Origin: Bolinopsis microptera
Taxonomy: Eukaryota; Ctenophora; Tentaculata; Lobata; Bolinopsidae
Direction of reading: 5' to 3'
Length of the DNA: 30,389 nucleotides
NCBI RefSeq assembly: GCF_026151205.1
Contig: NW_026971845.1
Span: forward strand, 1 to 30,389
The position numbers and the translations under genes are program-made. Numbering within the stretch: position 1 is the stretch's first letter; each line of letters starts with the position of its first letter. Positions 1 through 12,200 of the stretch are shown in pieces. The notes beneath the pieces were generated by a model. The model was not told the origin of the DNA and ran no database searches. It saw nothing but the letters and a program-made list of their open reading frames with translations.

Positions 1-530
1 TTGTTTTCAAAAATGTTGAATGTATGCCACTTTATACATGAAACAGACCTATCTCGAAAACCCATCATTGAGATTTACCTCATCCTAACAGTAATTTGTG
101 CAAATCAACCAGCTCTACAAATCAACATTGTAATATTTCACACGACAAATCATTTATCATAATCTATAAGTATAATCTATAATGTATGTTGGAACTCTCG
201 CACTCCCGACTAAATCGAAGTCATCGAATCCATAAAATTTATATGGAATTAATAGCTCAATTACTTCGTCAAGATGTTAATTGACGAATATTTCCAGATT
301 TAAACATGTAATTTGGAGTCAAATTAAGATGAAATAATCTCAACTTTCTGAAAAAAAATCCCGGCTTAAATGGAGATAAGCCTAAAATTGAACGCATTAC
401 AGCAGCCATCATATCGTGATCCGACATCGTGGTCCGATAGTTTCATTGCGTCTTAATATGCGATATAAGCGAACTGTCCGGGTTGCGACCAACAAAGCCT
501 AATCCTAATATCCCCCCTGCCCCGACTGAC
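1..530 (-). other. OGDH intron 14 (partial, runs off window)
   Basis: This lies downstream of the exon 14 donor (gtcagt read on the minus strand). It is AT-rich. I looked for the next expected OGDH segment (around TFSHRHHVLHDQ) on the minus strand and did not see it, so the intron extends past the left edge. Confidence 0.6.
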
Positions 531-3500
531 CTCTCTCCACATCCTGCCCACTAAGCCTCACATGGTAGCCCTCCATGAGGAGGGAGCCAATAGCCAGCGC
601 CTCGCCCAGTGCCCAGTCTGCCTGCTGAGCCTCCACCATCTTTGTTCGTCCCTGTGGGTGTGGTCAGTAAAACACCCCACTTTAGATCATCAAACTTAAT
701 AAAGTCCAGAAATATGCACTCTAAAACATTAGCATTATTTCTACTTAAATAGCATTAAGAACAAAGGCAGCACTTAATAACGTCATATTATTTAAGAATT
801 TTCGAATATATAGCGAACTTATTTGGCACCCGTCCTACGAATATTTCACCATTTTCGCAACAACAATAACACGTACCTTCAGAATACGCTTGATTCCCGG
901 ATGAACCTTGATGGGGGGATCAGCACTGAAAGTCTCTGCTATTCTCTTCAGAACACTGTCGCTGATACCGGTGGGGGGCGTTTCACGTAGAATTGGCACT
1001 TTGTTCGCGTCACACTAAGAGGGAGACTGGTGAGGGACACAATATAATATACAGAATATAAAGTGTGACTGGTTGCTCTATTGATCAGGCCGAGATTCAC
1101 GTTCACTTATTGAGTTTAAACGTCTTGTGGTTGTTTATTCACCTACTGACATAAACTGTTATTACAACACTGTTGAAACACTGTGACATACTCTGTTACA
1201 ACACTGGTAGGTATAGAGGGGGAAAGCAAATATTACCTCGAAGAAATGGTCCCAGGGACTGTCCAGCCAATCAGTGAGCTTCATCTTGGTGATGGCAGTA
1301 CTCTTCTGATAAGCTTCGTTCATGATCTTATCGAATGCTGCTATCTCTTCCTGATTAGCGAGACTCAATTTAGTTCTTTAATTTGTCGAACAGATAACTT
1401 AGCCAGATATATTCCTTTTGCCTCACCTGCACCCAAACATGTCAAGAAGGTTAACTTTTTTAGTTCTTCTAAAAACGTTAACCTTGCACACTGACTTTTG
1501 GCCCAGGGTGGGCCAAAAGTCAGTGTGCAAACGTTGGGTCTTATACCTCCGCCGTGTTTTATATTTGAGAGCTGTTGCTTTGCAGATGGCATACTGTACT
1601 TACTGGTTCGAGGATTCCGTCGTCAAAATTTGAAAATTCGAATATTTTAGACCACGCCCATTCAATATTAAAACACCTATATTGTTTTCTCTGAACATGC
1701 TGAACGCCTAATTTTTTCAGAGACGGTAGATTATTAAATGTTGCATATGATCTGAAAACATGAGGCAAAACGGATTAGAAATGACGAAGTTATCAAGCAT
1801 TTTGTGTATCTCGTTAACAAAATTGACTGGGTGATTATGTGACACCGTGACACGACACCTTAATTAACAATTCCCATAATGTTTAACGGGGTAGTTAACG
1901 GGGTCACCTTATCACGTGATTAGGTAAACCAATCACCTGATCACACGTAATGAATAAACTCGTTATGCTTCATATCTCGGTCATCTGAGAAGCTACAGTT
2001 CTAATTCTTTCAGGACAAACGTAATTCGAATGGCCAAACACAATTCAGTAACATTTAGCTTGATCCGACTATCCAAACTATCAAATAAATTTGAAAATGA
2101 ACCTCCATTTGAAAAAAATGAACGCGAATATTTTTCGAGTTGACAAATTCCTCGAACCAGTGGTGGTACTAAGTCATACCAGAAGGAAGTATTTCAATTG
2201 GGCACTAAGTGACTGAGCTATTAAGGCCAACGTTTGCACACTGACTTTTGGCCCACCCTGTATTAGTACATTAATTATTATGAACGCTTCAATAAGTACA
2301 GTATGTGACTCTCAGCCCTGCAGAACTCACGTCAATATCAGCTTGACAGACAGTTCCCTCCGCAACCAACTGGTCAGCATATTTGTTCAGCACATTGGGC
2401 AGCTCCCTGATTCTCTTGTACATGAGGGGCTGGGTAAAACTGGGCTCGTCCGCCTCGTTGTGACCGTTTCGTCGGTAACACACTAGATCTATCACGACGT
2501 CCTTACCTGCAAGAAGTTATTGAAAACTGGACCCATCAACAGATGGACACGTTCATTGAAGTTTGAGGATATTGGTAAATATTAGTGACCCTACTAAATG
2601 GCACGATGATGTAAAATGTGTCACACTATGAAACTATATAAACCCTCTAACCCTAAGATAATCGTTTCATCCTCTAGATAAACTTTGTCGCATAACGATA
2701 TCTTTATCAGACGATAAGATATCGCTTAAATGCGGCCGGCAGTGAGTTGTAAACTTTGTCACACTATAAAAACGTGACGGAGTTTATATGGACCCCTTGT
2801 TGCCGTGTTTGACCAAATTTTCGAATTTCCAATTCATAGAATAGCTGTATATGACTATTATCTACATATTTAGCGACTTTTTTCCTTAAATGGTAGCACC
2901 ATGTAAACTCCGTCACACATTTAAGAAATTTATATGAGGGATGTTTATGACATCCTGACAAGAAATGCCGAATAGTCTAGCATTATTTTATGAGCTGAAT
3001 GTGTTTGGAATTGTTCACATATTTCATTGTTATACGCAAATACAAATACAGAAGGCAGAAATAGGTAAATTTAGTCACATAAATTTGTATGATATCTCAA
3101 CATGTGTAAAATTAAGTAAATATTAGTATACCAACTTAAACACCCTATATTACGTACTATGGATCAATTAACAATATTTCAACCATACGCCAGTTATATA
3201 AATTATTATATGGCAGTGATATGTTAACATTGAATGAATTTCAACACCTGAACAGGGTAAAAATTTGTAAATTTCGTCACAAAAAAAATTATAACTTCAT
3301 TTGCCCCGTGTTGGCAAAATAACTAATTTATCGACATAGTGATGGTGATAAAGTAACATTATATACTAATTGAGGTAGGATTCTTCAAAATAGGGGCAAG
3401 AAATGTAAATTTCGTCACATCAGACATTGCATTAGTTAGGTAGATTTTCTTTAATATCAACTCCCCTTATTATAGTTGGAATGGATTTATACAGGAAATA

Positions 3501-6266
3501 TAGAAACCCATGCCCATTATTCATCACATTGAAATTATACTGTTGGGGCAGGAAAAGTAAATTTCGTCACATTTCGGTAAATTAGTGATATCAAACTCAG
3601 CATTGTTAAACTTGAGTTCTGATTTGCTGAAAAATAACCTACCAATAATTCCTGGAAGAATATTGAATTCTAATCGGGGTATGGTTCTTCAAAATAGGGT
3701 CAAGAAATGTAAATATCGTCACATACGTCATTGTAAAATTTAGATACAAGTTTTCTTTCACATCAACAGTCCTAATTATAGTTTGAAATGATTAATTCAG
3801 AGATAAGGAAATATAGAAACCCATGCCCATTTTTCATCACATTGAAATTATACTGTTGGGGCAGGAAAAGTGAATTTCGTCACATTTCGGTAACTTAGTA
3901 AAATTAAACTCAGAATTGTTAAACTTGAGTTCTGATTTGTATTGCTGAATAATAACCTACTAATAATTCCTGGAAGAATATTGAATTCTAATCGAGGCAT
4001 GTATCTTCAAAATAGGGTCAAGAAATGTAAATTTTGTCACATCAGCCATTGCATTAGTTAGATAGATTTTCTTTCATATCAACTGCCCTTATTATTATTG
4101 TGACAATTTTTACATCAACTGCCCTTAACTTGAATCAGCTCTATCCGTGCATCGTCCTTATATACAGTTTTCCCGCCTTCTAAACCAAAATCAGATATAA
4201 ATGATTTCGGCAATTCACCCAAAATTTTAAATTCCATATAATGTGACAGAATTTACATCATTTCCCAATAAGTACATGTATTTGCTAACTTTTCAAAACA
4301 ACATATTTTAGGGCTATGATTGGTAGAAGAACCATCAAATAATGAGTTGAAAGGGTTTTGAGGACACCTCACAGTAGAAAAGAGGTATCGTATTCTGAGT
4401 GTGACAAAGTTTACGAAATATTGCCTTAAAACCGTTCGATCCCTGCCCTTTAGCCAAATGTTGTATCATAATTGTTAGAATGACCTAATCTACTATATTT
4501 TAAACCAAAAAATGCTAATTGGGCAGCTATGGTTAACACAGTCACAAAAATGTGACATTTTTTACATTATAGTGCCTAAAAACAATAAATTGTATTTCTG
4601 AGCCGTGTATATGGAAGTATGGGTCACGTGGCTAATGTTCAGAACTTCTGAACACGCTATTTTTTTTTGGTTTACCAATATCCTTAAATCTTCAACATGA
4701 ACGTGTCCATTTACGATTTCGTATCATTTTGTGACGATGTTTACATCAACTGCCCTATACTTCAATCAACTGTATCCGTGTATTGTCCTCATATAGAGTT
4801 TTCCCGCCTTCCAAACCAAAGTCAGATATAAATGATTTCGGAAATTCACCCAGAATTTCAAATTCCATATAATGTGACAGAATTTACATCATTTCCCAAT
4901 AGCCAAGTGCATGTATTAAATGTATTTGTTAACTTTTCAAAACAACATATTTTAGGGCTATGATTGGCAGAAGAACTATCAAATAATGAGTTGAAAGGGT
5001 TTTGAGGACACCTCACAGTAGAAAAGAGGTCTCGTATTCTGAGTGTGACAAAGTTTACGAAATGTTGCCTTAAAGCCGTTCGATCACTGCCCTTTAGGCC
5101 TACATTGCATCATAATTGTTAGATTGACCTAATCTACTATATTTTAGACCAAAAAATGCTAATTGGGCAGCTATGGTAAACAATGTCACAAAAATGTGAC
5201 ATTTTTTACATAATAGTGCCTAAAAGCAATACATTTTATTTTTGAGCAGTGCATATGGGAGTATGGGTCACGTGGCTAATGTTCAGAACTTATGAACATG
5301 CTAGATTAAAATATGTTAAAATTAAACCACTATCGTCAAAAACGCTGTTTTAGAAATTTACCAATTTCCTCAAACTTCAATGAACGTGTCCAGATACAAC
5401 AGATACATCAGCACAGTCGTTCTTTTCTTAATTGGATCCCTAATTTTATCTTCGTGCACAAATTTGCTTGTTCCTCAGCAATACATGCCTCCTGAGCAGA
5501 AGAGGCCGAGGTTCACGTTCATTGTTACAGCTAGTAAAGTAATAATAAAAATCGTCTCAACATTGAAAGTAATACAATTCGATAAGAGAATTGGTACACA
5601 AGTTTCAAGATATCTCCTTGAGTTTAAAAGCACATCTCACCCCAGTCGGCGCGCCAGTTAGCAGCCACGTTGCACACGTGCATAACCGCCTCCGGATCAT
5701 CAGCGTTAACGTGAAGTATGGGAGCATTAACAACTTTGGCAACGTCAGTGCAGTAGGGAGAGGACCGGGAAAATCGGGGATCTGTTGTGAAACCCACCTG
5801 GAGCACGAGATTGATAAAATTTCAACTATTCAATGATTTCAAATTTTGGGTTTTAGATTTCAAAGTAAATTTAATAAATTAAGAACGGAGGTTCATCACT
5901 CAAAATTACGGGATAGGGATGGCATCTGATAATCTCAGGTTGATAAAGTGGATGGTTATTAACCTGATTGTTGACTACGATGTGGATTGTGCCTCCAGTA
6001 GTGTAACTTGGCAGGTCACTGAGATGCATAGTTTCGTACACTACTCCCTGTCCACTGTACGCCGCGTCACCGTGCAGTAGGATAGCCATGGTCTGAGAGG
6101 GAGTGTTGTTTAAACAGCTTGTTACAGTGTAAACCCACAATTACATTTTATGCATTATTGCTGGTTCAAAGCATAGAATACTTCAAAATTTCAGCAACTC
6201 ATTATCAGATAATAGCGTCAAGTCTAACAAGAGTAAGTAAGAGTCATCTTGTAGACTAGATGGTAG

Positions 6267-6298
<32 letters not shown>

Positions 6299-9200
6299 AG
6301 TTTATTTGACAAACCTTCTGTCCAGCTTCATCGCCATTAAAGAATTGGGTTGCTCTGACTTTACCACAGACGACAGGGTTGACAGCCTCTAAATGCGAGG
6401 GATTGGCGACTACCGATAGCTCTACTTCTTTGTTGGTCAGGTGATTGATACGGCGGTGATACATCCCAAGGTGATATTTTACATCACCAGAACCCTGAAA
6501 AGTGAGATATGAAACATTCCCTCAAGTGGCTTTATTGATATAGGAATTAAAGCAGGTGCCAAATCACCCAGGCACAATATATTCTTAGCTAGAACAAAAA
6601 AAACTGTACTAAAGAAAAGGCTGTACAGAAAAGAACACTATCCGCATTCAACAGCCTCCCAAACCTCATCCTCTGGTGTCAGATCAGGGTTGAACTGGTT
6701 GAAGAGTTTCTCAAGTTCCTTCCTGCACACGTTAGCCAGCACGTTAAGTCTGCCTCTATGTGGCATTCCTATCACGAAACTATCAACCCCCCGAGAGTTA
6801 GCAATGTCGATTATCTGCTTCATGGCTGGGATCAGTACCTGAACAAGGTTTAATTTCAGGGTTGTTTGTTCGTTAACATGAAAGAGAAACAGTATCTGTT
6901 AGAGGGCTGCATTTTCCAGAAATTTAGGAAATACATCCTTGTGCTTCCCACCCAGCTATATTAATTGAAGGCTATAATACCGAATGCCCTATTGTCCATT
7001 CTCTTAAATCACAACAATATTAAATGTTAAAATTACCTCACAGCCCTCCAACCCGAATCTTTTCTCACTAGGCCATTTCTTCGCAAGATACTCTTCAAAT
7101 CTGGTAGATCGAACAAGTCGGGCTAATAAGATTCGCTTCTCTTCACTGGTCATGTTCCTTATTCCGGGTTTTTCGACCCACTTTCTGATATACTCTCCTG
7201 GTAAATTGAGATGTAAGCGTGGGAATAGCGCATATTATAATTAATACTCGGCTAACGAGTAGTTCACAAGTACTGAATGTGGGTGTGCCATGAATGCACA
7301 ACCCAAAGATATGTAAAAGGTAACGTTCACGTCGCCAAAAATCTTTAGGGTATCGACCTCATCGCCGTTTGTCAATTGTAATGATTATACTGTAAAACAC
7401 CAAATTCTATGACCATTTAATTTGCCAATTTTGGTGCGTCAGATTTGATGTTTTACAGTAGTAGTATAGTCGTCATATATTTGTATAGTATAGTATTTGA
7501 ATAGTGCTATAATCCATTAATTCCCTATATGAATACCTTACAAGACATATTTATGGCGGCCTAATTTGCGACGACCGAAATTTTGGCGGTCCGAAAATAT
7601 GGCGAAATTGAACAAAAACCGTCAAATTTCGGACGACACAGAAAATAAGGGTATCTTTCATCATTTTTTGTGACAGTAAGCAGTAAGGAAATTTCTGAAA
7701 TTCGGTAAAATCATGTTCAAACTTAGTCTGTATTAAGACTGTAAGACTTTCATGTTAGCACATACATGTATTTTAATGCAAATTTAAACTGTATTGCTTG
7801 ACATTCAATTCGTCATTGGTGTGGTGATAATTTGTCCCAAGATGCCAGAATTTATTTATTTATTTTGGTATTTTACTTGATATTACTTTTTAGAAACAAA
7901 ATAAAGCAGTGAAGGCACAGTCATTGAAATAAGCTAAAAGATAATGCGACGGATTCTATTACGACGACCGAAATTTTGGCGGTCCGAAAATATGGCGAAA
8001 TTTTCGGAAAACCGCCACATTTCGTACGTTATAAATATGTCTTGTAAGGTAGGTCGTTCAGTGGCGTAACGTTAGTAGCTGATTTAACTTGGCGCCCAAA
8101 TTTTTTGTGTCCCTAAAAAAAAAAAAAAAAAAGGTCGGGTACCTTTTTTTGGCGCCCCCTACAGCTTTTTTGCGCCCCTGGAGCAAGAAAAGGACCCCAA
8201 AAATTTTTTTCACACCGACTGAGCGCTAAATTGGACAGGAGAATACACCAATAAGGCGTTATTTTCAGTGAGAGGTTATAAAATTCAAGAAAAATTCAAG
8301 AAGAAACCTAGGGGCGACATTTCGTTGAGAAAGGGCGCCCCCCGGCGTAGCCGGGGGGCGTTATACTAAGACTATGAGTGAGATCAGAATCGAACTGATT
8401 GTTTCCGCGCGCGTTAAATTTTGTGATGCGCGCATTGTTGCGCGACGTTGTCAACCATATTGCCTTTCGCGTCATGTGAAAAGTATGGAAAATCTACGGT
8501 AATTTCAGGAAAAGTCGTGGAAGTTGGAGTACTAACTGAATTGTGATGCAATCAATTTAGGAATTAAAAATTAGAGTCAGTTCCAACCGCACTACATAAC
8601 TTCCCATTACTTTGACTTACTTGCCCCAGGATCGTGCATGTGCATGAACTCTGCACCAATAGATCCGGAGTATACTCTCTGAAAGAAAAACAATAAGCAT
8701 TTTGTGTTTAAGTGTTTAAATATACATTTTGCCGTGCACTCCTTTTTGCCGATAAATCAGTTAAACTTTATCTCAACTTACAAAATCTAGCTGTAGCAAG
8801 TACATGTGGGCAGAATTTTCAATATACCAGAGGATGCGGCAAGGAATTTATGCAAACCCCCTCCGGTCGACTCAGCCGAATGATCGGAAAGTACGTGATT
8901 GACGGTTAATCGAAGAAGGGCCCTGTCGAATCTTCTTAGGGTATATCTAGAATCTTCTTAAAGCTAGTTACCTCACGGTAACCTTATCTGTTATGACGAA
9001 GTAAATGGGTCTGTAACTGTAAAAAGAATGGACTGTTTTATTATTGAAATTTTGGTCTAGAAAGTTCTACCTCCAGTCGGTTGATAGTCTCCCTGAGAGT
9101 GAGCTCCCTTTCATCACCACCAAGATACGTGTACTTTGGCAGTTGAAAGTACTGGTCCATATCTTGTTTTGCTGAAAGTATGAACTGTGTAATATCCCGC

Positions 9201-12200
9201 TCGCAATATTATTCCTGAAATCAGATACCAATTTTGAGAAAATGCCAGGTTATTTTTACATGCGATACTTAGGAATGTGTCAAATGTGTCAAATAAAGAA
9301 CTTAGTAATTTGTGCAGTATTGTATACAGTGTGGAACTCTTGGTATGTATAAGTATACTATGTGACTGCTACATGGATCAACTGTTAGATATTTAGCAAC
9401 ATTACTCATTATGACAGCTCATTAACTTGCAAACTAAATATACACTGATTTTTGAGTAAGTTAGTAAACGCATACAAATAGTAACAAATGGACCCCAGGG
9501 TTCAAAAACCTAAAGTAGCCGAGTGAACCCTTAGTTAAGTCGGTATACTAAATTACATGTAGTAGTATAACGTACACTACACAAACGGCAAACCTATAGT
9601 ACAGGACTTGAAGATAAAGAGCAAAACTTAAATAAATTAAAAAGCTTATCTCAATGAATACATCGAAGAAAACTGCAGTTTTTCCGTTCCACAACAAACC
9701 TGTGAAAATTTAAGATCACCTAGTTCTATTTTAAATAATGGCATTATACAAAATTTCATAATTATTGGTTTCGCAGGAAACCCCAGGATTTCTCATGAAC
9801 TAAAATTAACCGCAACCGTCCTTTTATATTTACGTGATCGTATTGATGACTAAAACTTATCCTCGGGTTTTTCTTCTTTCATGAGTCCTAAATATATCGT
9901 TTCCTAAATTTACTGCAGCAGCTTGAAATAGTCAGCTTCTCAAAGTTCTAGCCGAAACTGTGGCCCCTCTAGCTATATTGAGAGGCCTGAGGCCATAGTA
10001 TGTATTTATATGTAGCAGGTAAAAAATTTCTCTCACGTTATTAATATTATACAATAAACTGCTAGATTCTAGGCAGATTCTATTGCATTAATATTCAAGC
10101 TCCACCTGAAGCAGATAAATAAATGGGATGTCAAAAAGAAGGCGACTCAAGATTTGTAACCAATTTATCAATAAATAAGTTATCAATCAAATCATTGCTT
10201 CTTGTCCCTTGGCTTCTTGAGTAACTGTCGTCCAGTCCCAGGACGTCGTGCATCAGTTAAGGTGTTGGTAAGGGTGAGTCTTTGGGCTAGGGTATTGGTA
10301 AGGGTGAGTCTTTGGGCTAGGGTATTGGACATTGGTAAGGGTGAGTGTTTGGGCTAGGGTATTGGACATTGGTAAGGGTGAGTGTTTGGGCTAGGGTATT
10401 GGACATTGGTAAGGGTGAGTGTTTGGGCTAGGGTATTGGTAAGGGTGAGTCTTTGGGCTAGGGTATTGGTAAGGGTGAGTGTTTGGGCTAAGTTAAGGTA
10501 TGGACTAGACTTAGTGTTAGGGCTTTAGTGGGGCACAAAGTTCTGGGGAAAATAAATGTCTTTCTATGACTCACAAAACAAAACACCCACTAATTTCTGA
10601 GGACATCTCTGATCTCGAGCACAACAATTAAGAATAGTTGAAACAAAAAACAGGATAAACTAACAAGTGGAATGTGGATGAACGGTGCAGCACAGGTGCA
10701 GCACCTCTGGACCAGCTTAACCGTAATCGCAATCTGAACACTAACAATGCACCACAAGTTTTATTTTTGTGAAATCACCTACAAAACAGATGAACCATTA
10801 AACAATAAACATGTAGTGATTGTTTTTGAAATGCGTGAATAAAAACAAGACAAACAAATGAATTTTTGAGATGCGTGTATAAAAACAAGACACACAAACT
10901 AATTTTAGACAAGACAGCATCAGACTTACTAAAGTTGTAGTATTCCAGAGTGAGTATATCTGGGACCGTGCTGTCAAGATCCGCAGAGCCAATACCAAGT
11001 GGATCCAACTTCGCTATGTGATGGCCAGAAGACTGCAGAGAAATGATCATTAATAAAAAATACTTTTTGAAATGGACAGAAAATTACGAACTGTAGTCAA
11101 TGATTTATTATTATTTTTACAATTATAACTTTATAAATCGTCAAGATAATCCATATTAATTTCATCTATAAGTTTTATTAGTATATTCTGTTAGTAGTTT
11201 ATAAAACTGATTTTATAACGTTTCACAACTTGTTGAATCATCTAATTATAATTATAATTATTTTCTTATTCTTATTCTTATTTTGATTATAATTACAATA
11301 ATTATAATCACAATTACAATAATCCACAATGTTTTACAACACAATCTAGAGCGGGTTACATTAACCTGATATGCTCTCAGTAATCGTTGAAAGTTGTGAT
11401 GTTTCAGAATCATACTCTGTCCGGCTCTGGTGCTTTGTATTGCATCGCCAGCCGAAGCTTCCGTCATTGGAACTGCAGCGCTTGGTGCGAACATGGGATA
11501 GACAGGCATGTTGGGTGCTGAAACATGCGCTTCTCCAGGTCCTGCTCCTCCTTCCGTCCGGGAGAAGAAGATTTGCCACGACTGTAATTTGATCTTCCGT
11601 TATCAGTTGAATGTTTTGTAATACCGTTACGAGATTAATGGAGGCTATGGAAAATAATCTTCCTCATCAATGACTGGATAGTGGATATGGTGTGAACAAT
11701 TAAATATTAGTCATCTGCAGCTGCCATACTTAATACTTTATATTCATGGACAGGGAAGTCAATTCGTACAATGTTTGTACACAATGCAATAGTTCTATCG
11801 ATAAAAGTTTTGGAATTCCTAAAATAGCATAATTTAAAGTTTTGCATGTTTTTTAATGATGCTTCTTGATTTTATAGATATATCTGATTTAAAATATAGC
11901 ATACTTTTGAGAAATAAGATGGTCATGATTTTGTTAATAGTTGGCTTGTGCAATCTTTAATAAAATACCAACTATCACTTTGTCTTAATACCACAAAATG
12001 AGCCTCAGTAACAAAAAAGTGAAATAAAAAACATTACTTTGTGTACACTGGACGGATCTTCTCTCCAGCTCTCATACATGTCCTCAACATAAGTGGAGGA
12101 TGATCCGTTGAGGAAGGGTTCCGCTGCAGCACTCGACTTGAATGCTGTACGCAGCACATGACGTACTGGTATACATCGGAGCAGTTTTCCTCTCACAGCA

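Larger units (their letters stand above)
2545..5391. mobile_element. 2.85-kb non-autonomous DNA transposon with subterminal repeat array, in OGDH intron 10
   Basis: The terminal inverted repeats match at about 34 of 35 positions: the left end begins GGACACGTTCATTGAAGTTT at 2545 and the right end finishes with its reverse complement at 5391. AGAT flanks both ends (2541-2544 and 5392-5395), consistent with a 4-bp target duplication. The interior has no long ORF. It holds about 20 copies of a 15-bp motif (consensus GTAAA-N-TT-N-GTCACA) roughly every 150 bp. It also contains a roughly 305-315-bp direct repeat (3399-4095) and a roughly 632-bp direct repeat (4099-5391), the latter carrying an internal second copy of the right terminus near 4670-4716. 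The superfamily is not clear; several cut-and-paste families make 4-bp duplications. Confidence 0.8.

Noticed and set aside
2575-5209. CRISPR-like array (regular short repeats with about 140-bp spacers)
   Set aside because: The genome is eukaryotic, repeats are diverged and flip orientation, and spacers are themselves repeated. A transposon with TIRs explains it.
8380-8430. tRNA-like box B (AGTTCGATTCT on the minus strand)
   Set aside because: No matching box A at proper spacing and no cloverleaf could be drawn. No tRNA gene was found elsewhere in the window by eye.
8712-8909. 65-codon plus-strand ORF
   Set aside because: It overlaps OGDH intron 4 on the opposite strand, has no recognisable family, and its length is expected by chance.
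8972-9016. Possible 45-nt cassette exon in OGDH intron 4 (good pyrimidine tract, CAG acceptor, gtaact donor on the minus strand)
   Set aside because: In the frame fixed by the neighbours it contains TAA, and exons 4 and 5 join directly into conserved OGDH sequence without it. It could only act as a poison exon, for which there is no evidence.
10264-10493. Interstitial telomere-like repeat (contains CTAGGG and TAAGGG)
   Set aside because: The unit is 30/39 bp, not a hexamer array. It is a minisatellite.
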